NCBI GenBank assembly: GCA_943912755.1
Contig: CALTWF010000329.1
Span: 1-64,000, forward strand
DNA length: 64,000 nt
Source of the DNA: an uncultured Pseudomonas sp.
GTDB taxonomy: Bacteria; Pseudomonadota; Gammaproteobacteria; Pseudomonadales; Pseudomonadaceae
Reading direction: 5' to 3'
Shown piece after piece: positions 1-12,200 of the stretch (position 1 is the first letter of the stretch; every line of letters begins with the position of its first letter). A program made the translations under genes and the position numbers. The notes beneath the pieces are model-generated. The model did not search any database, was not told the origin of the DNA, and worked only from the letters and a program-made list of their open reading frames with translations.

Positions 1-54
1 AGCAGCGCACTCGTAACGCGAAGGTCGCAGGTTCGATTCCTGTCTCCGGCACCA
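1..54 (+). tRNA. tRNA-Thr (anticodon CGT), 3' part
   Basis: Only the 3' two-thirds of this tRNA lies in the window. The anticodon loop CTCGTAA at 10-16 gives anticodon CGT, the T arm contains GGTTCGATTCC, and the acceptor strand CTCCGGC is followed by discriminator A and an encoded CCA ending at 54. The pattern closely matches E. coli thrW type tRNA-Thr(CGT). The base before the loop (A9) would face C17, so the innermost anticodon stem pair looks mismatched. Confidence 0.9.
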
Positions 55-62
55 GAATGAAG

Positions 63-93
63 AAGGCCCGCATTTGGAATGCGGGCCTTTTTG
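63..93 (+). terminator. Rho-independent terminator of the tRNA
   Basis: A 12-bp perfect stem (63-74 with 78-89, core GGCCCGCATT) with a 3-base loop is followed by a short T run. It sits directly behind the tRNA and fits a terminator for it. Confidence 0.85.
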
Positions 94-209
94 TTTACGG
101 ATGCAATTATCGCCACAGCGTCTCCCCCCACCCTCACAACCCAATTTGGGATAAACCCAAATACGGAGTATCTGTTCAGGCTTCGAACCTCAAGAAACTC
201 AAACACCTC

Positions 210-500
210 ATGAACTCTCAACAGTGTTGCACTGCGACCACCACCCCAGGCACTGCCGAATTCGGCAAATGCCCTACCAGCAGCACCCGGCTGTTCCGCA
301 TCAACCCCGGTATTTCTTGTGACGACGCCCTGGCCCAAGCCTCAGTCCTGATGGACTGCATCAACCGCCTGACCCTCCTCGGCGGCGCAGACACCGCCGA
401 CAGCGCTCCCATCTGGGCCGCCCACTATCTCGGCGAGCAGGTCAAGGCGATCATCGATGATGTGGCCGTGGGACTACGAGGTGGGCGAGGGCTGGTCTGA
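210..500 (+). CDS. DUF3077 family protein
   Basis: Encodes about 96 residues. The stretch LFRINPGISCDDALAQAS followed by LMDCINRLTLLGG is the characteristic core of DUF3077, a small Pseudomonas family of unknown function. I start it at the ATG at 210 because an upstream in-frame ATG at 57 lies inside the tRNA terminator. No strong Shine-Dalgarno sequence is visible. The protein is predicted soluble, with no signal peptide or membrane segment. It stands alone: the next gene is convergent. The C-terminal tail (AVGLRGGRGLV) runs past the usual conserved part and is less certain. Confidence 0.7.
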   Translation: MNSQQCCTATTTPGTAEFGKCPTSSTRLFRINPGISCDDALAQASVLMDCINRLTLLGGADTADSAPIWAAHYLGEQVKAIIDDVAVGLRGGRGLV

Positions 501-528
501 TCTGCCCCGACAACCCGCACCCGGCATA

Positions 529-1491
529 TCACCCATTCGCCCCCGGCACCTGAACAAAGCCCTCGCCATTCCACTGGTACCGCTGCGGGAACGGTTCGCT
601 CGGGCAGCAGCGCGGGTCATCGTCACCCTGAACCACGGCATCGACGAAGATGGTGCGCCCGCTCTCTGCGCGAATGCCGCGGACACTTCCGCTGAGCGTT
701 GCATCACCGCCCCGGGCCTGCCAGCCATTGGCCGTGTGGTAGAACGCGGTCAGGGTCTGGTAGGCCATCTGTGAGCCGCCAGCACCTTCGATGGTGAAGA
801 CCACTGCGGCGTCGAGCTGGCCATCGTCATTCAGGTCGACCTGCAGGACCTGGCGACCCTCCAGGTATTCGCCACCACCGTCGTTGTCCAGAGTGGCGAT
901 GTAGGCGTCAATCGCAGCAGTCAGGTCTGCATATCCGGAAGGCGCCGTTGCGTTCCCGGTCGGCTCGGCCGGGGCAGTTCCATGGCCGCTTTTGTCAGCA
1001 CCGGCATACTCCTGGAGTACCCGCTGGTCAGGCTGTAAGCCGGCCTTCTTCGCGCGCTCGGCAAAGACCTTTTGAATAGCCCGCTCTGCCTCCGCCATAT
1101 CGTCCGGGTAGAAATCCAGAATCCGTCCCTCGGGCGATACAGCCTGGGAGTCGCCGAAGAACAGGCGGGCGAAGATGTTCGGGCGCATCTTTTCGAGCCG
1201 GTCGATTCCATCTTCGACAAACTCGTCAGCCACTTCCTGGTAGAGCTCCCAGCCCTTGTCGCCAAACAGCCTGGTGATCCCTTCCTTCGCGCTGTCACTC
1301 TTGAATTCGGTCAGCTCCAGGACTTTCTGGTTGAAGTCGATCGTCTGGCTGCGGCAGCTGTAGGTGTCGTTACCCATGCAGTTCTGCCGAAGCTCGTTGC
1401 GGGCCAACGACAGGCGAACATCATTCGCCGCCTGGCCACAACCGGCCAGGCAGGCGAAAGCCAGGCCGGAAATCAAAAACTTCTTCACCAT
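529..1491 (-). CDS. Predicted lipoprotein of unknown function
   Basis: A 320-residue protein with a lipoprotein signal: MVKKFLISGLAFACLAGCGQ has a lysine n-region, a hydrophobic core and lipobox LAGC, so Cys18 should be lipidated. The start at 1491 is supported by GGAG six bases upstream; longer in-frame starts lack a signal peptide. The N-terminal half is helical and charged. After a Pro/Ala/Thr-rich linker (about residues 170-190) the C-terminal half contains DLNDDGQLDAAVVFTIEG, an FG-GAP or calcium-loop-like motif, and resembles proteins that track divergent solute-binding domains. I do not recognise a named family. It converges with the DUF3077 gene and is probably monocistronic. Confidence 0.75.
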   Translation of the reverse strand: MVKKFLISGLAFACLAGCGQAANDVRLSLARNELRQNCMGNDTYSCRSQTIDFNQKVLELTEFKSDSAKEGITRLFGDKGWELYQEVADEFVEDGIDRLEKMRPNIFARLFFGDSQAVSPEGRILDFYPDDMAEAERAIQKVFAERAKKAGLQPDQRVLQEYAGADKSGHGTAPAEPTGNATAPSGYADLTAAIDAYIATLDNDGGGEYLEGRQVLQVDLNDDGQLDAAVVFTIEGAGGSQMAYQTLTAFYHTANGWQARGGDATLSGSVRGIRAESGRTIFVDAVVQGDDDPRCCPSEPFPQRYQWNGEGFVQVPGANG

Positions 1492-1640
1492 CGAAACTCC
1501 GCAGTCCATGCGCATGGGGTGGCGCACATCATTAAAAAGGGGAACACATCGGCTCCCCATCGGTGAGGGGAAACCGGCCGGCAAACATAATGGCAATAAG
1601 ACATTGTGTTCAAGTGGGTCTCCCGGCAGGCATCGCGGCA

Positions 1641-2153
1641 TCACTCCGGCGTGGCGCGTTGATCGAGGGTGAGCTGGAGAAACACCAGGTCGAGCCAGGT
1701 GCCGAACTTGGCGCCCACCTGCCGCAGGTGGCCGGCATGCTCGAAGCCGAGCTTTTCATGCAGGCGGATGGAACCCAGGTTGCCCGCTTCGATACCCGCC
1801 ACCATGACGTGCTTGCCAAGCACGCGGGCGCGCTCGATCAGCGCTTGCATCAATCCCTCGCCAAGCCCTTTGCCGCGCTGGTCGGCGCGGACGTAGACCG
1901 AGTGTTCGACGGTGTGGCGATAGCCATCCCAGGCGCGCCAGTCGCCGAAGGAGGCGTAGCCGAGGACGTCATCCGTGTCATCGAGCACCACCAGCACCGG
2001 GTAGCCGGCGCGCTGGCGGTCGGCGAGCCAGGCGAGGCGGTTGGCGGTGTCGACCAGGGTTTCGTTCCAGATCGCGGTGGAGTGGGCCACGGCGTCGTTG
2101 TAGATGAGGGTGATGCCCGGGATATCCCGGGAAGTGGCGTCGCGGGTGATCAT
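1641..2153 (-). CDS. GNAT N-acetyltransferase, phosphinothricin/methionine sulfoximine type
   Basis: A 170-residue GNAT acetyltransferase. The acetyl-CoA binding motif RADQRGKGLGEGLMQALI (about residues 88-105) matches the RxxGxG/A signature, and the opening MITRDATSRDIPGITLIYND plus FGDWRAWDGYRHTVEHSVYV are typical of the phosphinothricin/methionine sulfoximine acetyltransferase group (Pat, MddA, PitA). Members acetylate the amino group of toxic methionine analogues such as methionine sulfone and sulfoximine. The start is supported by GGAG seven bases upstream. It lies 82 bp downstream of an XRE-cupin regulator on the same strand, separated by operator-like sites, so the regulator probably controls it. 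The exact substrate cannot be told from sequence. Confidence 0.88.
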   Translation of the reverse strand: MITRDATSRDIPGITLIYNDAVAHSTAIWNETLVDTANRLAWLADRQRAGYPVLVVLDDTDDVLGYASFGDWRAWDGYRHTVEHSVYVRADQRGKGLGEGLMQALIERARVLGKHVMVAGIEAGNLGSIRLHEKLGFEHAGHLRQVGAKFGTWLDLVFLQLTLDQRATPE

Positions 2154-2170
2154 GGCAAGCTCCGGCTGAA

Positions 2171-2202
2171 ACTATGGTGGATTTATGGTCCATCATAGTG
2201 GA
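2171..2202. promoter_or_regulatory. Operator-like repeats upstream of the acetyltransferase
   Basis: Two copies of a motif close to ACTATRGTGGA lie at 2171-2181 and 2192-2202, flanking the small palindrome ATGGTCCAT. The same motif recurs at 2810-2822 in front of the XRE gene as a perfect palindrome CACTATAGTG. On the minus strand TATGAT inside the second copy could be a -10 with TGACAG 18 bases upstream. I infer these are binding sites for the neighbouring XRE-cupin protein. Confidence 0.5.
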
Positions 2203-2235
2203 TAGGTGGGGCAAGCTGTCACCCGGTAAAAAAGA

Positions 2236-2802
2236 TCAGCGGCTTCTCAGCAAGGTGATCGCGTAGACGCACGGCAGTGCGCTGTCATTGCGGAACTCGC
2301 AATCCACCGGTGGCCCGAGCTCCAGGCAATCGCCTTGCGCCAGCGCATGCCGCACATCGCCTTCGATGAACACCAGTTCACCCTGCAACACCCAGATCAG
2401 CTGGCGCTGGAAGGCGTAGGCCGAGGCGGGCATGGGCACTTGCTTGCCGGCGGGCAGGGTGATTTGCAGCAGGTCCACCGGGAGGTCGGACTGCGGCGAG
2501 ACGTGCCGGCGCAGGTAGCCGGTTTCCGGGTCGCTCCAGGTCGGTTGGTCCGCAGCGCGCAGCAAGCGGCCCTGCTGGCTTTCCGCTCGGGCGATCAGGC
2601 TGGAAATGCTCAGGCCGAAGGCACCGGAGAGCTTGCCCAGCAGGTTCGCAGTGGGGCTGCTTTCGCCGCGTTCGACCTTGTGGATCATGGCGCGCGACAC
2701 CGTCGAGCGCTGCGCGAGTTCGGTGAGGGACCAGCCGCGGCTTTCCCGTTCGGTACGGATACGGGCGCCGATGCGGGCATCGAGATCGTCTTGGGTTGTC
2801 AT
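2236..2802 (-). CDS. XRE-cupin transcriptional regulator
   Basis: A 188-residue two-domain regulator. An N-terminal XRE helix-turn-helix spans about residues 10-65 (LTELAQRSTVSRAMIHKVER, then GESSPTANLLGKLSGAFG), and a C-terminal cupin spans about 110-185 (LIWVLQGELVFIEGDVRHAL, GDCLELGPPVDCEFRND). This architecture is shared by SutR and PuuR type regulators, where the cupin senses a small ligand. It sits just upstream of the acetyltransferase on the same strand. A perfect palindrome CACTATAGTG ends eight bases before its ATG and overlaps its probable -10, suggesting autoregulation. The gene lacks a Shine-Dalgarno sequence and could be read from a leaderless transcript. Confidence 0.88.
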   Translation of the reverse strand: MTTQDDLDARIGARIRTERESRGWSLTELAQRSTVSRAMIHKVERGESSPTANLLGKLSGAFGLSISSLIARAESQQGRLLRAADQPTWSDPETGYLRRHVSPQSDLPVDLLQITLPAGKQVPMPASAYAFQRQLIWVLQGELVFIEGDVRHALAQGDCLELGPPVDCEFRNDSALPCVYAITLLRSR

Positions 2803-2809
2803 GGGGCGT

Positions 2810-2840
2810 CACTATAGTGGACGGTTGCTCACCGACTCAA
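2810..2840 (-). promoter_or_regulatory. Probable promoter and operator of the XRE-cupin gene
   Basis: On the minus strand TTGAGT (2840-2835), an 18-base spacer and TATAGT (2816-2811) form a sigma-70 like promoter. The -10 is embedded in the palindrome CACTATAGTG at 2810-2819. A start seven bases past the -10 would fall about at the ATG, so the mRNA would be leaderless or nearly so. Confidence 0.5.
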
Positions 2841-3240
2841 CCCGGCCAGCGAGCTCAAGGTAGATAGCTACCCGTTTGGATTTTTCTCCATTCGAAAGCA
2901 GGATTTTGATCGCTTTGTAACATTCAGAAACAATTTAGTGCTTCTCACTGGCCGCTCGGAAATTTCCTTCAGCTAATGACCACTCGTCGTCTCAAAACCG
3001 CGTACCGCTTCGATTTCCCCTCCTGTTTACGGGGATTATCACTAAGGAATTAATACTAAGCGCGTGTACGAATTCTCCAGCGTGGATCCAAAAATTTGGC
3101 TAAAAGTTTCACCCCATATGGAACCTGTATTCGCCAAGGTCAGGCTGTTCGACATGCAGTGTGTGTAGTTCCAGGGGGAGCATTTCTCGCGACGGCACGC
3201 ATTCAAGGACGGATTTGCCTGATCCACGAAGGAGTCGCAC
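2841..3240. other. Leader region of the giant autotransporter, no gene found
   Basis: About 400 bp of lower GC content between the XRE gene and the autotransporter. I see no supportable coding frame and no convincing promoter. The only clear element is the ribosome site AAGGAG at 3229-3234, six bases before the GTG start at 3241. Confidence 0.5.
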
Positions 3241-6200
3241 GTGGACAGAAGATTCGCCAAAAAAGCTTTTACCGCTCGTTTCGCTCCCTTGCCATTGGCC
3301 ATCAGCCTGGCGGCCGGCGGAATGGTTTCCGGCCTCTTCAGTCCAGATGCCCTGGCCGTGTGCAACCCCAACTTCCCGACCGTTAGCTGCACCGGCGCGA
3401 CCATCGGTAACCAGTCCTTCGCCAACAGCAACCTGACCTTCAACGTGCTTACCGGCGCGACCATCACGCCGAGCGTGCCAGGCGGCAGCCCGGTAGTCAG
3501 CCTCACCGGCACCGGGATCACCGTCAACAACAGCGGGCGGATCGACCCGGCCTTGCTGGCCAACCTTGCCCTTCTCACCACTGGCGTCAACGTTTCCAAC
3601 TTAGCCGGCAGCACGGTGACGGTGCGCAACCTGTCGACCGGCGTGCTGATGGGCTCCACCCTGGCCTTGCCGGGCGGTCTGCTGGGCAGTTTGGCCGGCA
3701 ACGCATTGATCATCGAGAACGGTGCCAACGGCAGTTCGACCTTCCAGAACAGCGGAACCGTCGGTAGCAACGTCCTGCAAGGGCTCTCTGTCGCGCTCGA
3801 AGACATCCCGGTAATCGCCATGCGCGGCGGCGCCAGGAACGTCCTGACCAACACCAGCACCGGCACCATCACCGGTCGGGTGGCGATGCAGGCCGTATCG
3901 ATCGGCAGCATCGGCAACACCTTCACCAACAACGGCACCATCAACGGTAGCGTTCACCTGGGGGTGGGCGGTCTGTCCAACAGCTTCTACGCCGGCACCG
4001 GGTCGTCGGTGAACAAGGGCAGCGGCATTGCCCTCGACCTGTCGGGCATCATCAGCCTGGGCATCAACTATGCCGCCACCGGGTTCGTCAATGGCGGCAC
4101 CCTGAACAACGGCAACACCCTGTACCTGCAACTGAACCCCGACGCCGGCCAGCCGGATACCGGCAGCATCAACGGCAGCAACTACCTCAACTTCAACAAC
4201 CTGGTGGTCACTGGCGGTACCTGGTCGCTGACCAACAAGCTGTTCAACGACAATGCCGTCAGCCCGACCGTGCTGCTCAGTGGCGGCCTGCTCAACGTCG
4301 ATAGCGCCGCCCTGACCGGCGCCAGCATCACCGCCAACGGTGGTGGCCTCGGTGCGGCGGCCCTCAACACGGCGGTGAGCAACGGCATCACCCTCGGCAC
4401 CAACGGCTTGACGGTCACCACCGGCACCAATGCCCTGTCGCTGGGCGGCGTGCTCACCGGCAGTGGTGCCCTGACCAAGACCGGCACCGGCAACCTGACC
4501 CTCAGCGGCGCCAACAACTTCACCGGCGGCACCACCCTGGCGGGCGGCACCATCACCCTCGGCAACGTCGCCGGGCTCGGCACCCAGGGCCTCAACGTCA
4601 CCGGTGCCAGCACCCTGGCGACCACCGGGGCGATGACGGTGACCAACGGCATCAACCTCAACGGCGCCAACCTCACGGTGAACAACACCGGCGCCGTGAC
4701 CCTCAGCGGCCTGATCAGCGGCACCGGCTCCCTGACCAAGGCAGGTACCGGCGGCGACCTGACCCTGAGCAATGCCAACAGCTTCGGCGGCGGTCTGATC
4801 AGCAACGGCGGCAACCTGACTCTCAGCGGAACCAACACTTTCGCCGGCGGCCTGACCGTCAACGCTGGCAACGTGGCCCTGAGCGCGGCCAACACCATCA
4901 GCGGCGGCCTGTTCGTCAACGGCGGCAACGTGACCTTGAACGCCGCCAACGATGTCAGCGGTGGCCTGTTCATCAACGGCGGCAAGCTGACCCTGGGCGC
5001 CCTTGGCGACATCGGGGGCGTGACCATCACCGCCGGCGTCGTCGGCACGGGGGCGCTGGATACCACCACCGCACGGACCCTGAGCAACCTGGTCCAGCTC
5101 AATGGCAACCTGACCCTGACCGGCACCAGCAACCTGACCCTGTCGGGGAAAATCTCCGGCGCTGGCGGCCTGAACAAGACCGGTGCCAATACCCTCACCC
5201 TGAGCGGCGCCAACGACTTCACCGGCAACTCGACCCTGGGCGGCGGCACCCTGATATTGCAGAACAACACCGCCCTGGGCAGCGGCCAACTGAGCCTGAC
5301 GGCCGACTCCAGCATGGATGTCAGTGGCCTGAGCGTCGGCAACGCAATCAATCTGGCCACGCGCGCCCTGAGCCTGAACGTCAACACTGCCACCACCCTG
5401 TCCGGTGCCCTCAGCGGTACCGGTGCGCTGACCAAGACCGGGGCGGGCGACCTGACCCTCAGCGGCAACAACTCAAGCCTGACCAACAACTTCCTGCTGA
5501 CCAACGGCAAGCTGATCCTCGACAACAATGCCGCGCTGGGCGGCAGCACCTTGCGCGCCTCGGCCAACACCACCCTGGACACCACCGCCGCACGGGCGAT
5601 CAGCAACACCATCCAGTTGCTCGGCAACCTGACTATCGCCGGCAGCAACGACCTGACCCTGAACGGTTTCGTCACCAACAGCGGCGGTCTGACCAAGGAG
5701 GGCTCGGCGACCCTCACCCTCAATTCCGGCAACAACTACACCGGCGGCACCCGCCTCAACGCGGGCACCCTGGTGGTCGGTCACAACACCGCACTGGGTG
5801 GCGCCTCCAGCGCACTGATCGCCGCCGCCAACACCACCCTGGATGCCAACACCGCGGTCAGCCTGAACAACCTGGTTACCGTGGCAGGCAACCTGAATAT
5901 CCGCGGTACTGCCGCCCTCGGCCTGAACGGCGTCATCAGCGGCGCCGGCGGCCTGACCAAGAACGGCACCGCTGACCTGATCCTCAACGGCAACAACCTC
6001 TACCAGGGCGATACCCTACTCAACGCCGGGCGCCTGGTGGTGGGCAATGCCGGGGCGCTGGGGCAGGGCAGCCTGATCGCCGCCGCCGGCACCACCCTGG
6101 ATGCCAATACCGCGGTCAACCTGGCCAACGCCGTGACCCTCGGCGGCACGATGAACATCGGCGGTACCGCCGACCTGACCCTCAGCGGCGCGATCAACGG

Positions 6201-9200
6201 CGCCGGCAGCCTGGTCAAGAACGGCACGGCCAACCTGACCCTCAGCAACACCAATGGCTACCTGGGGGGCACCGTTCTCAACGGTGGCACCCTGACCCTG
6301 ACCAACGCGGGCGCCATCGGTACTGGTGACCTGACCGTGGGCGGCACGGCCACCCTGACCGGCACCGCACCGCTGGTACTGGCCAATGCCGTGCACCTGA
6401 ACGCCGGCCTGACCCTGGCAGGCAACAACCCGACCACCCTCAGTGGCGTGATCGACGGCAGCGGCAGCCTGACCAAGACCGGCAGCGGCACCCTGACCCT
6501 CGGGGCTGGCAACAGCTACGGCGGTGGCACCGTGCTCAGCGCCGGCACCCTGGTGCTGGGCAACGCCACTGCATTGGGCAGCGGCACCCTGAGCACCGCG
6601 GCCGGCACCACCCTGGATACCACCGGTGCGTACACGGTCGGCAACAGCCTCAGCCTTACCGGCCAGCTGAACATCGCCGGCAGCAATCCCCTGGCCCTGA
6701 CCGGCAACATCACCGGCAGCGGTGGCCTGAACAAGAACGGCGCCGGCAGCCTGGCCCTGAGCGGCAACAACAACTTCCTCGGCTCGACCAACCTCAATGC
6801 CGGCAGCCTGGTGGTCGGCAGCAACACCGCGCTGGGCAGCAGCGTCCTCAACACCGCCGCCAATACCGTGCTGGATGCCAGCGCGGCAGTAAGCCTGAGC
6901 AACCAGCTCAACCTGGCCGGCAACCTCGGCATCGGCGGCAGTGCCAACCTCGGGCTCTCCGGCCTGATCACCGGTGCTGGCGGCCTGACCAAGAACGGCG
7001 CGGCCACCCTGACCCTCAACGGCGCCAACAACTACCAGGGCGGCACCACGCTCAATGCGGGCGGTTTGGTAGTGGGCAGCAATACCGCGCTGGGCAGCGG
7101 CGCCCTGAGCGTGTCCGCCCCCGCGCTGCTGGACGCCAGTGCTGCGGTCAGCCTGGCCAACCAGGTCACCCTCAATGGCGACCTGACCGTCGGCGGCAGC
7201 AACAACCTTGGCCTGACCGGCACCGTTAGCGGCAACGGCGGCCTGATCAAGAACGGCGTGGCCGACCTGACCCTCGGCGGCGCCAACAACTACGCCGGCA
7301 ACACCCTGCTCAATGCCGGGCGCATGGTAGTCGGCACCTCCACCGCGCTGGGGCAGGGCGCCCTGATCGCGGCGGACGCGACCAGCCTCGACGCCAGCAC
7401 GGCGGTGAGCCTGGCCAACGCCGTGACCACCAATGGCGCGCTGACCATCGGCGGCAGCGCCAACCTCGGCCTGACCGGGGTGGTCGATGGTGCCGGCAGC
7501 CTGATCAAGAACGGCAACGGCACCCTGAACCTGTCCGGCGCCAACCTGTACCTCGGCGGTACCCTGCTGAACGCCGGCACCCTGAACATCGGCAACTCGG
7601 CGGCCCTGGGCAGCGGCGACCTGACTGTCGGCGGCGCGGCCAGCCTGACCACCACCGGCGCGCAGATCCTGGCCAACGCCGTGCACCTGAATGCCGGCCT
7701 GAGCCTGCCGGGCAATACCAACCTGACCCTCAACGGCGTGATCGATGGTGCGGGCGGCCTGACCAAGTCCGGCAGCGGCAGCCTGACCCTGAACGGCAAC
7801 AACAGCTACGGCGGCGGCACGTCCCTGCTCGGCGGCACCCTGGTGGTCGGCGCCAACACCGCCCTGGGCAGCGGCACCCTGACCACTGGCGCCGGCGCCT
7901 CGCTGGATGCCAACAAGGCAGTCAGCCTGGCCAACGCCGTCACCCTTGGCGGCAATCTCAACGTCCTCGGCAGCCGCGACCTGGCCCTGAGCGGTGACAT
8001 CAGCGGCGCCGGCGGCCTGACCAAGAGCGGCGGCGCCACCCTGACCCTGTCGGGCAATAACAGCTTCCAGGGCCCGGTCAACCTCAGCGGCGGCATCCTC
8101 AGCCTGGGCAGCAACAACGCCCTCGGCCTGGGCGTGCTGAACGCCAGCGGCAGCGCCATCCTCCAGGCCGCCACGGCGGTCAGCCTCAACAACCTGATCA
8201 CCACCAGCGGCAACCTGGCGCTCGGTGGCAGCGCCGATCTCGCTCTGAATGGCGTGATCTCCGGCACCGGCAGCCTGACCAAGCAAGGCAGCGCGACCGT
8301 CACCCTGAACAGCGCCAACACCTACAGCGGCGGCACCACCCTGGGCGGCGGCACCCTGATGCTGGGCAACAGCCTGGCCCTGGGCAGCGGCGCGGTCACC
8401 GTGGTCGGCCCCGGCGCTATCGACAGCAACACGGCGATCAACCTGGCCAACGCGATTATCCTGAACGGCGCCCTGAGCCTCGGCGGCAGTGCCGAGCAGA
8501 CCCTCAGCGGCGTGGTCAGCGGCGGGGGCAGCCTGACCGTCAACGGCCAGGGCAACCTCAACCTCACCGGCGTCAACACCTACACTGGTGGCACCTTCCT
8601 CAACGCCGGCACCCTGACCCTGGGCAATGCCGGGGCCATCGGCAGCGGTCGCCTGACCGTCACCGGTGCGTCGAACCTGAACACCAACTCGCCGTTCGCC
8701 CTGGGCAACAACGTCACCCTGGGGGCCAACCTCAACCTGACCGGCTACAGCGACCTGACCCTGAACGGCGTGATCGACGGTGCGGCCGGGCTGATCAAGA
8801 GCGGCACCGGCAACCTGACCCTGAATGGCGTCAACAGCTATGTCGGCGGCACCGTGCTCAATGCCGGCAAGCTCACCCTCGGCAATGCCAGTGCCCTGGG
8901 CAACGGTGCCCTGAGCGTCACCGGTGCAGCCACCCTGGACAACAGCGCGGCCTTCGCCCTGGGCAATGCCATCGCCCTCGGCGCCGACCTGACCCTGGCC
9001 GGCAACAATGCCCTCACCCTCGGCGGTGTCATCAGCGGTAGCGGCGGCCTGATCAAGACCGGCAGCGCCGACCTGATCCTCAGCGGCGCCAACACCTTCA
9101 GCGGCGCGCTGGACATTCTTTCCGGCAGCCTGACCACCCTCAACACCGGCTCCCTGGGCAATGTTTCGACCGTCAACGTCGCCAGCGGCGCGCAGCTCAA

Positions 9201-12200
9201 CCTCGGCGCCAGCGGCAGTGTCGGCACCCTGGCCGGCAGCGGCGCGATCGCCCTGGGCAACAGCACCAGCCTGAGCGTCGGCAGCGGCAACCTTAGCGGC
9301 CTGTACAGCGGCGTGCTGTCGGGTAACGGCAGCCTGGTCAAGGTCGGCAATGGCAGCCTGGAACTGGCCGGCATCAACACCTACAGCGGCAACACCCAGG
9401 TCAACGGCGGCGTGCTGAATATCAGCGGCGCCCTGGCCGGCGGCCAGGTCCAGGTCAACACCGGCGCGACCCTCACCGGCAGCGGCAGCATCGCCGGCCC
9501 GGTGAACATCGCCGATGGCGCCCACCTGGCGCTGAACAGCGGTTCGAAGCTGAGCGTCGGTTCGCTGATCCTCAACGGCAATTCCAACCTCGACGTCGGC
9601 CTAGGCTCGCCGTCCACCGGCGGCAGCGCGTTGCTCTCGGTGGGCGGCAACCTGACCCTCGACGGCAACCTGAACGTCAGCGATATCGGCGGCTTCGGCG
9701 CCGGTATCTACCGCCTGATCGACTACACCGGGGCGCTCACCGACAACGGCCTGGTAATCGGCGCAGTGCCGGGCAGCGTCCTGCCGAGCGATCTGCAACT
9801 GCAAACCGCGATCGGCGCCCAGGTCAACCTGCTGGTGGGCGGCGCCAATGGCAGCGTGCTGTTCTGGGACGGCAGCAACACCGTCAGCGACGGCGTGATC
9901 CAGGGCGGCAGCGGCACCTGGGATGCCCTGAGCAGCAACTGGACCACGGTCAACGGCACCGGCAACCGCGACTGGAGCAGCAACTTCGCGGTGTTCCAGA
10001 CCCCGGCCGGCACCGTCACGGTCAGCGGTACCCAGGTCCTCACCGGTATGCAGTTCACCGTCGATGGCTATGTGCTCGATGGCCCGGGCGCCCTGCAATT
10101 GGTCAACAACAGCGCCGGCAACGCGACCTTCCGCGTCGACCCGAGCGCCACCGCGACCCTCAACGTCGGCCTGACCGGCAGCGGCGTGCTGAACAAGGTC
10201 GACGCCGGCACCCTGGTGCTCAACGGCGCCAACAGCTACACCGGCGGCACCCTGCTCAACGGCGGCACCCTGGTGCTCGGCAATGATGCCGCGCTGGGCA
10301 ACGGCACCCTGGTGACCGCGGCCAACACCACCCTGGACAGCAATACCGCGGTCACCCTGGCCAACAACGTCGGCACCCTCGGCGTGCTCAACCTGACCGG
10401 CAGCAATGCCCTGACCCTCAATGGCCAGGTCAGCGGCAGCGGCAGCCTGGTGAAAAACGGCGCCGGCACCCTGACCCTGAACGGCGCCAACGGCTACACC
10501 GGCGGCACCACGATCAATGCCGGCGCCCTGGTGCTGGGCAACGACTCGGCGCTGGGCAGCGGGACCCTGCACGTGGCCGGTAGCGGCATCAGCCTGGACA
10601 ACAATCCGGCGCTGACCCTGGCCAACGCCATCGACCTGGGCAACAGCCTGACCCTGCTCGGCGGCAGCGACCTGACCCTCGGCGGTGTCATCGGCGGCGC
10701 CGGCGGCCTGGTCAAGAACGGCGCAGGCAACCTGACCCTCAACGGTCTCAACACCTATGGCGGCGGCACCACCCTGGCCGCCGGCACCCTGACCCTCGGC
10801 AACGGCGGGGCACTGGGCAGTGGCGCTCTGAACGTCACCGGCGCCTCCAGCCTGAACAGCGGCAGCGCCGTGGCCCTGGGCAATGCCATCAACCTTGGCG
10901 CCGACCTGAGCCTGCCGGGCACCGCCGACCTCACCCTGAATGGCGTGGTCGATGGACTCGGCGGCCTGAACAAGACCGGCAGCGGCGTGCTCGCCCTCAA
11001 CGGCAACAACAGCTATCAGGGCGCGACCAGCCTCGCCGGCGGTACCCTGGTGCTGGGCAGCAACACCGCCCTGGGCACCAGCCACCTGACCGCCGCCGAC
11101 GGCACCGCGCTGGACAGCAGCGCTGCACTCAGCCTGGCCAACGACATGACCCTGCTCGGTGGCCTGAGCGTCCTCGGCAACAACAACCTGACCCTCACCG
11201 GCACCCTCGATGGCGCCGGCGGCCTGGTCAAGAACGGCGCGGGCGTGCTGACCCTCAGCGGCAACAATGGCAACACCGGCGATACCACGCTGAACGGCGG
11301 CACCCTGGTGCTTGGCAGCAATACCGCGCTGGGCACGGGCAGCCTCAACACCGCCGATGGCGTGACCCTCGACGTGCTGGGTGCGACCCTGCTGAGCAAT
11401 GCGCTCAACCTGGGCGGCAACCTCAACTTTGCCGGCAGTGCCGACCTGACCCTGGCCGGCGTGGTGAACGGTGCGGGCGGCCTGACCAAGAACGGCGCGG
11501 GCAACCTGATCCTGACCGGTGTCAACGCCTACACCGGGCCAACCAATCTGAACAGCGGCACCCTGACCGTCGGCAACGATGCGGCGATCGGTAGCGGTGT
11601 CCTGAATGTCGGTGGCGCCTCGACCCTGGCCGGCACCACCACCTTCAACCTGGGCAACGCCATCAACCTTGGCGCGCTGCTGACCCTCGACGGCAGCAAC
11701 GACATCACCCTGGGTGGCGCCATCGCCGGCAGCGGCGCGCTGCTGAAGACCGGTGCGGGCACCCTGACCCTCAATGGCTCCAGCAACTACAGCGGCGGTA
11801 CCAGCCTGGCAGACGGCACCCTGCTGCTGGGCAGCAACAACGCGCTGGGCAGCGGCACCCTGAACATCAGCGGCACCGGGACCTTCCTCGACGCGGCCAA
11901 CAACAGCGGCATCGCCGTGGCCAACGCGATCGCCCTGGGTGGCAACACCCTGACCCTGAGCGGCAGCAACAACCTGGCCCTGAACGGCAACATCAGCGGT
12001 ACCGGCAGCCTGCTCAAGAGCGGTCTGGCCAGCCTGACCCTGGGCGGCAACAACACCTTCAGCGGTGGCGTGCGCCTGAATGCCGGCACCCTGATCCTGG
12101 CCTCTGCCAACGGCCTGGGCAGTGGCGCCCTGACCGCAGCCGGCGGCCTGCTCAACAACACCGTCGCGGCCAACCTGAACAACGCCGTGCACCTGCTCGG

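Noticed and set aside
57..209. N-terminal extension of the DUF3077 gene to an ATG at 57.
   Set aside because: It would be coded by the tRNA terminator and has no DUF3077 similarity.
1..500. tRNA-Thr as an integration site for an element.
   Set aside because: No integrase, repeat of the tRNA 3' end or change of base composition is seen after it.
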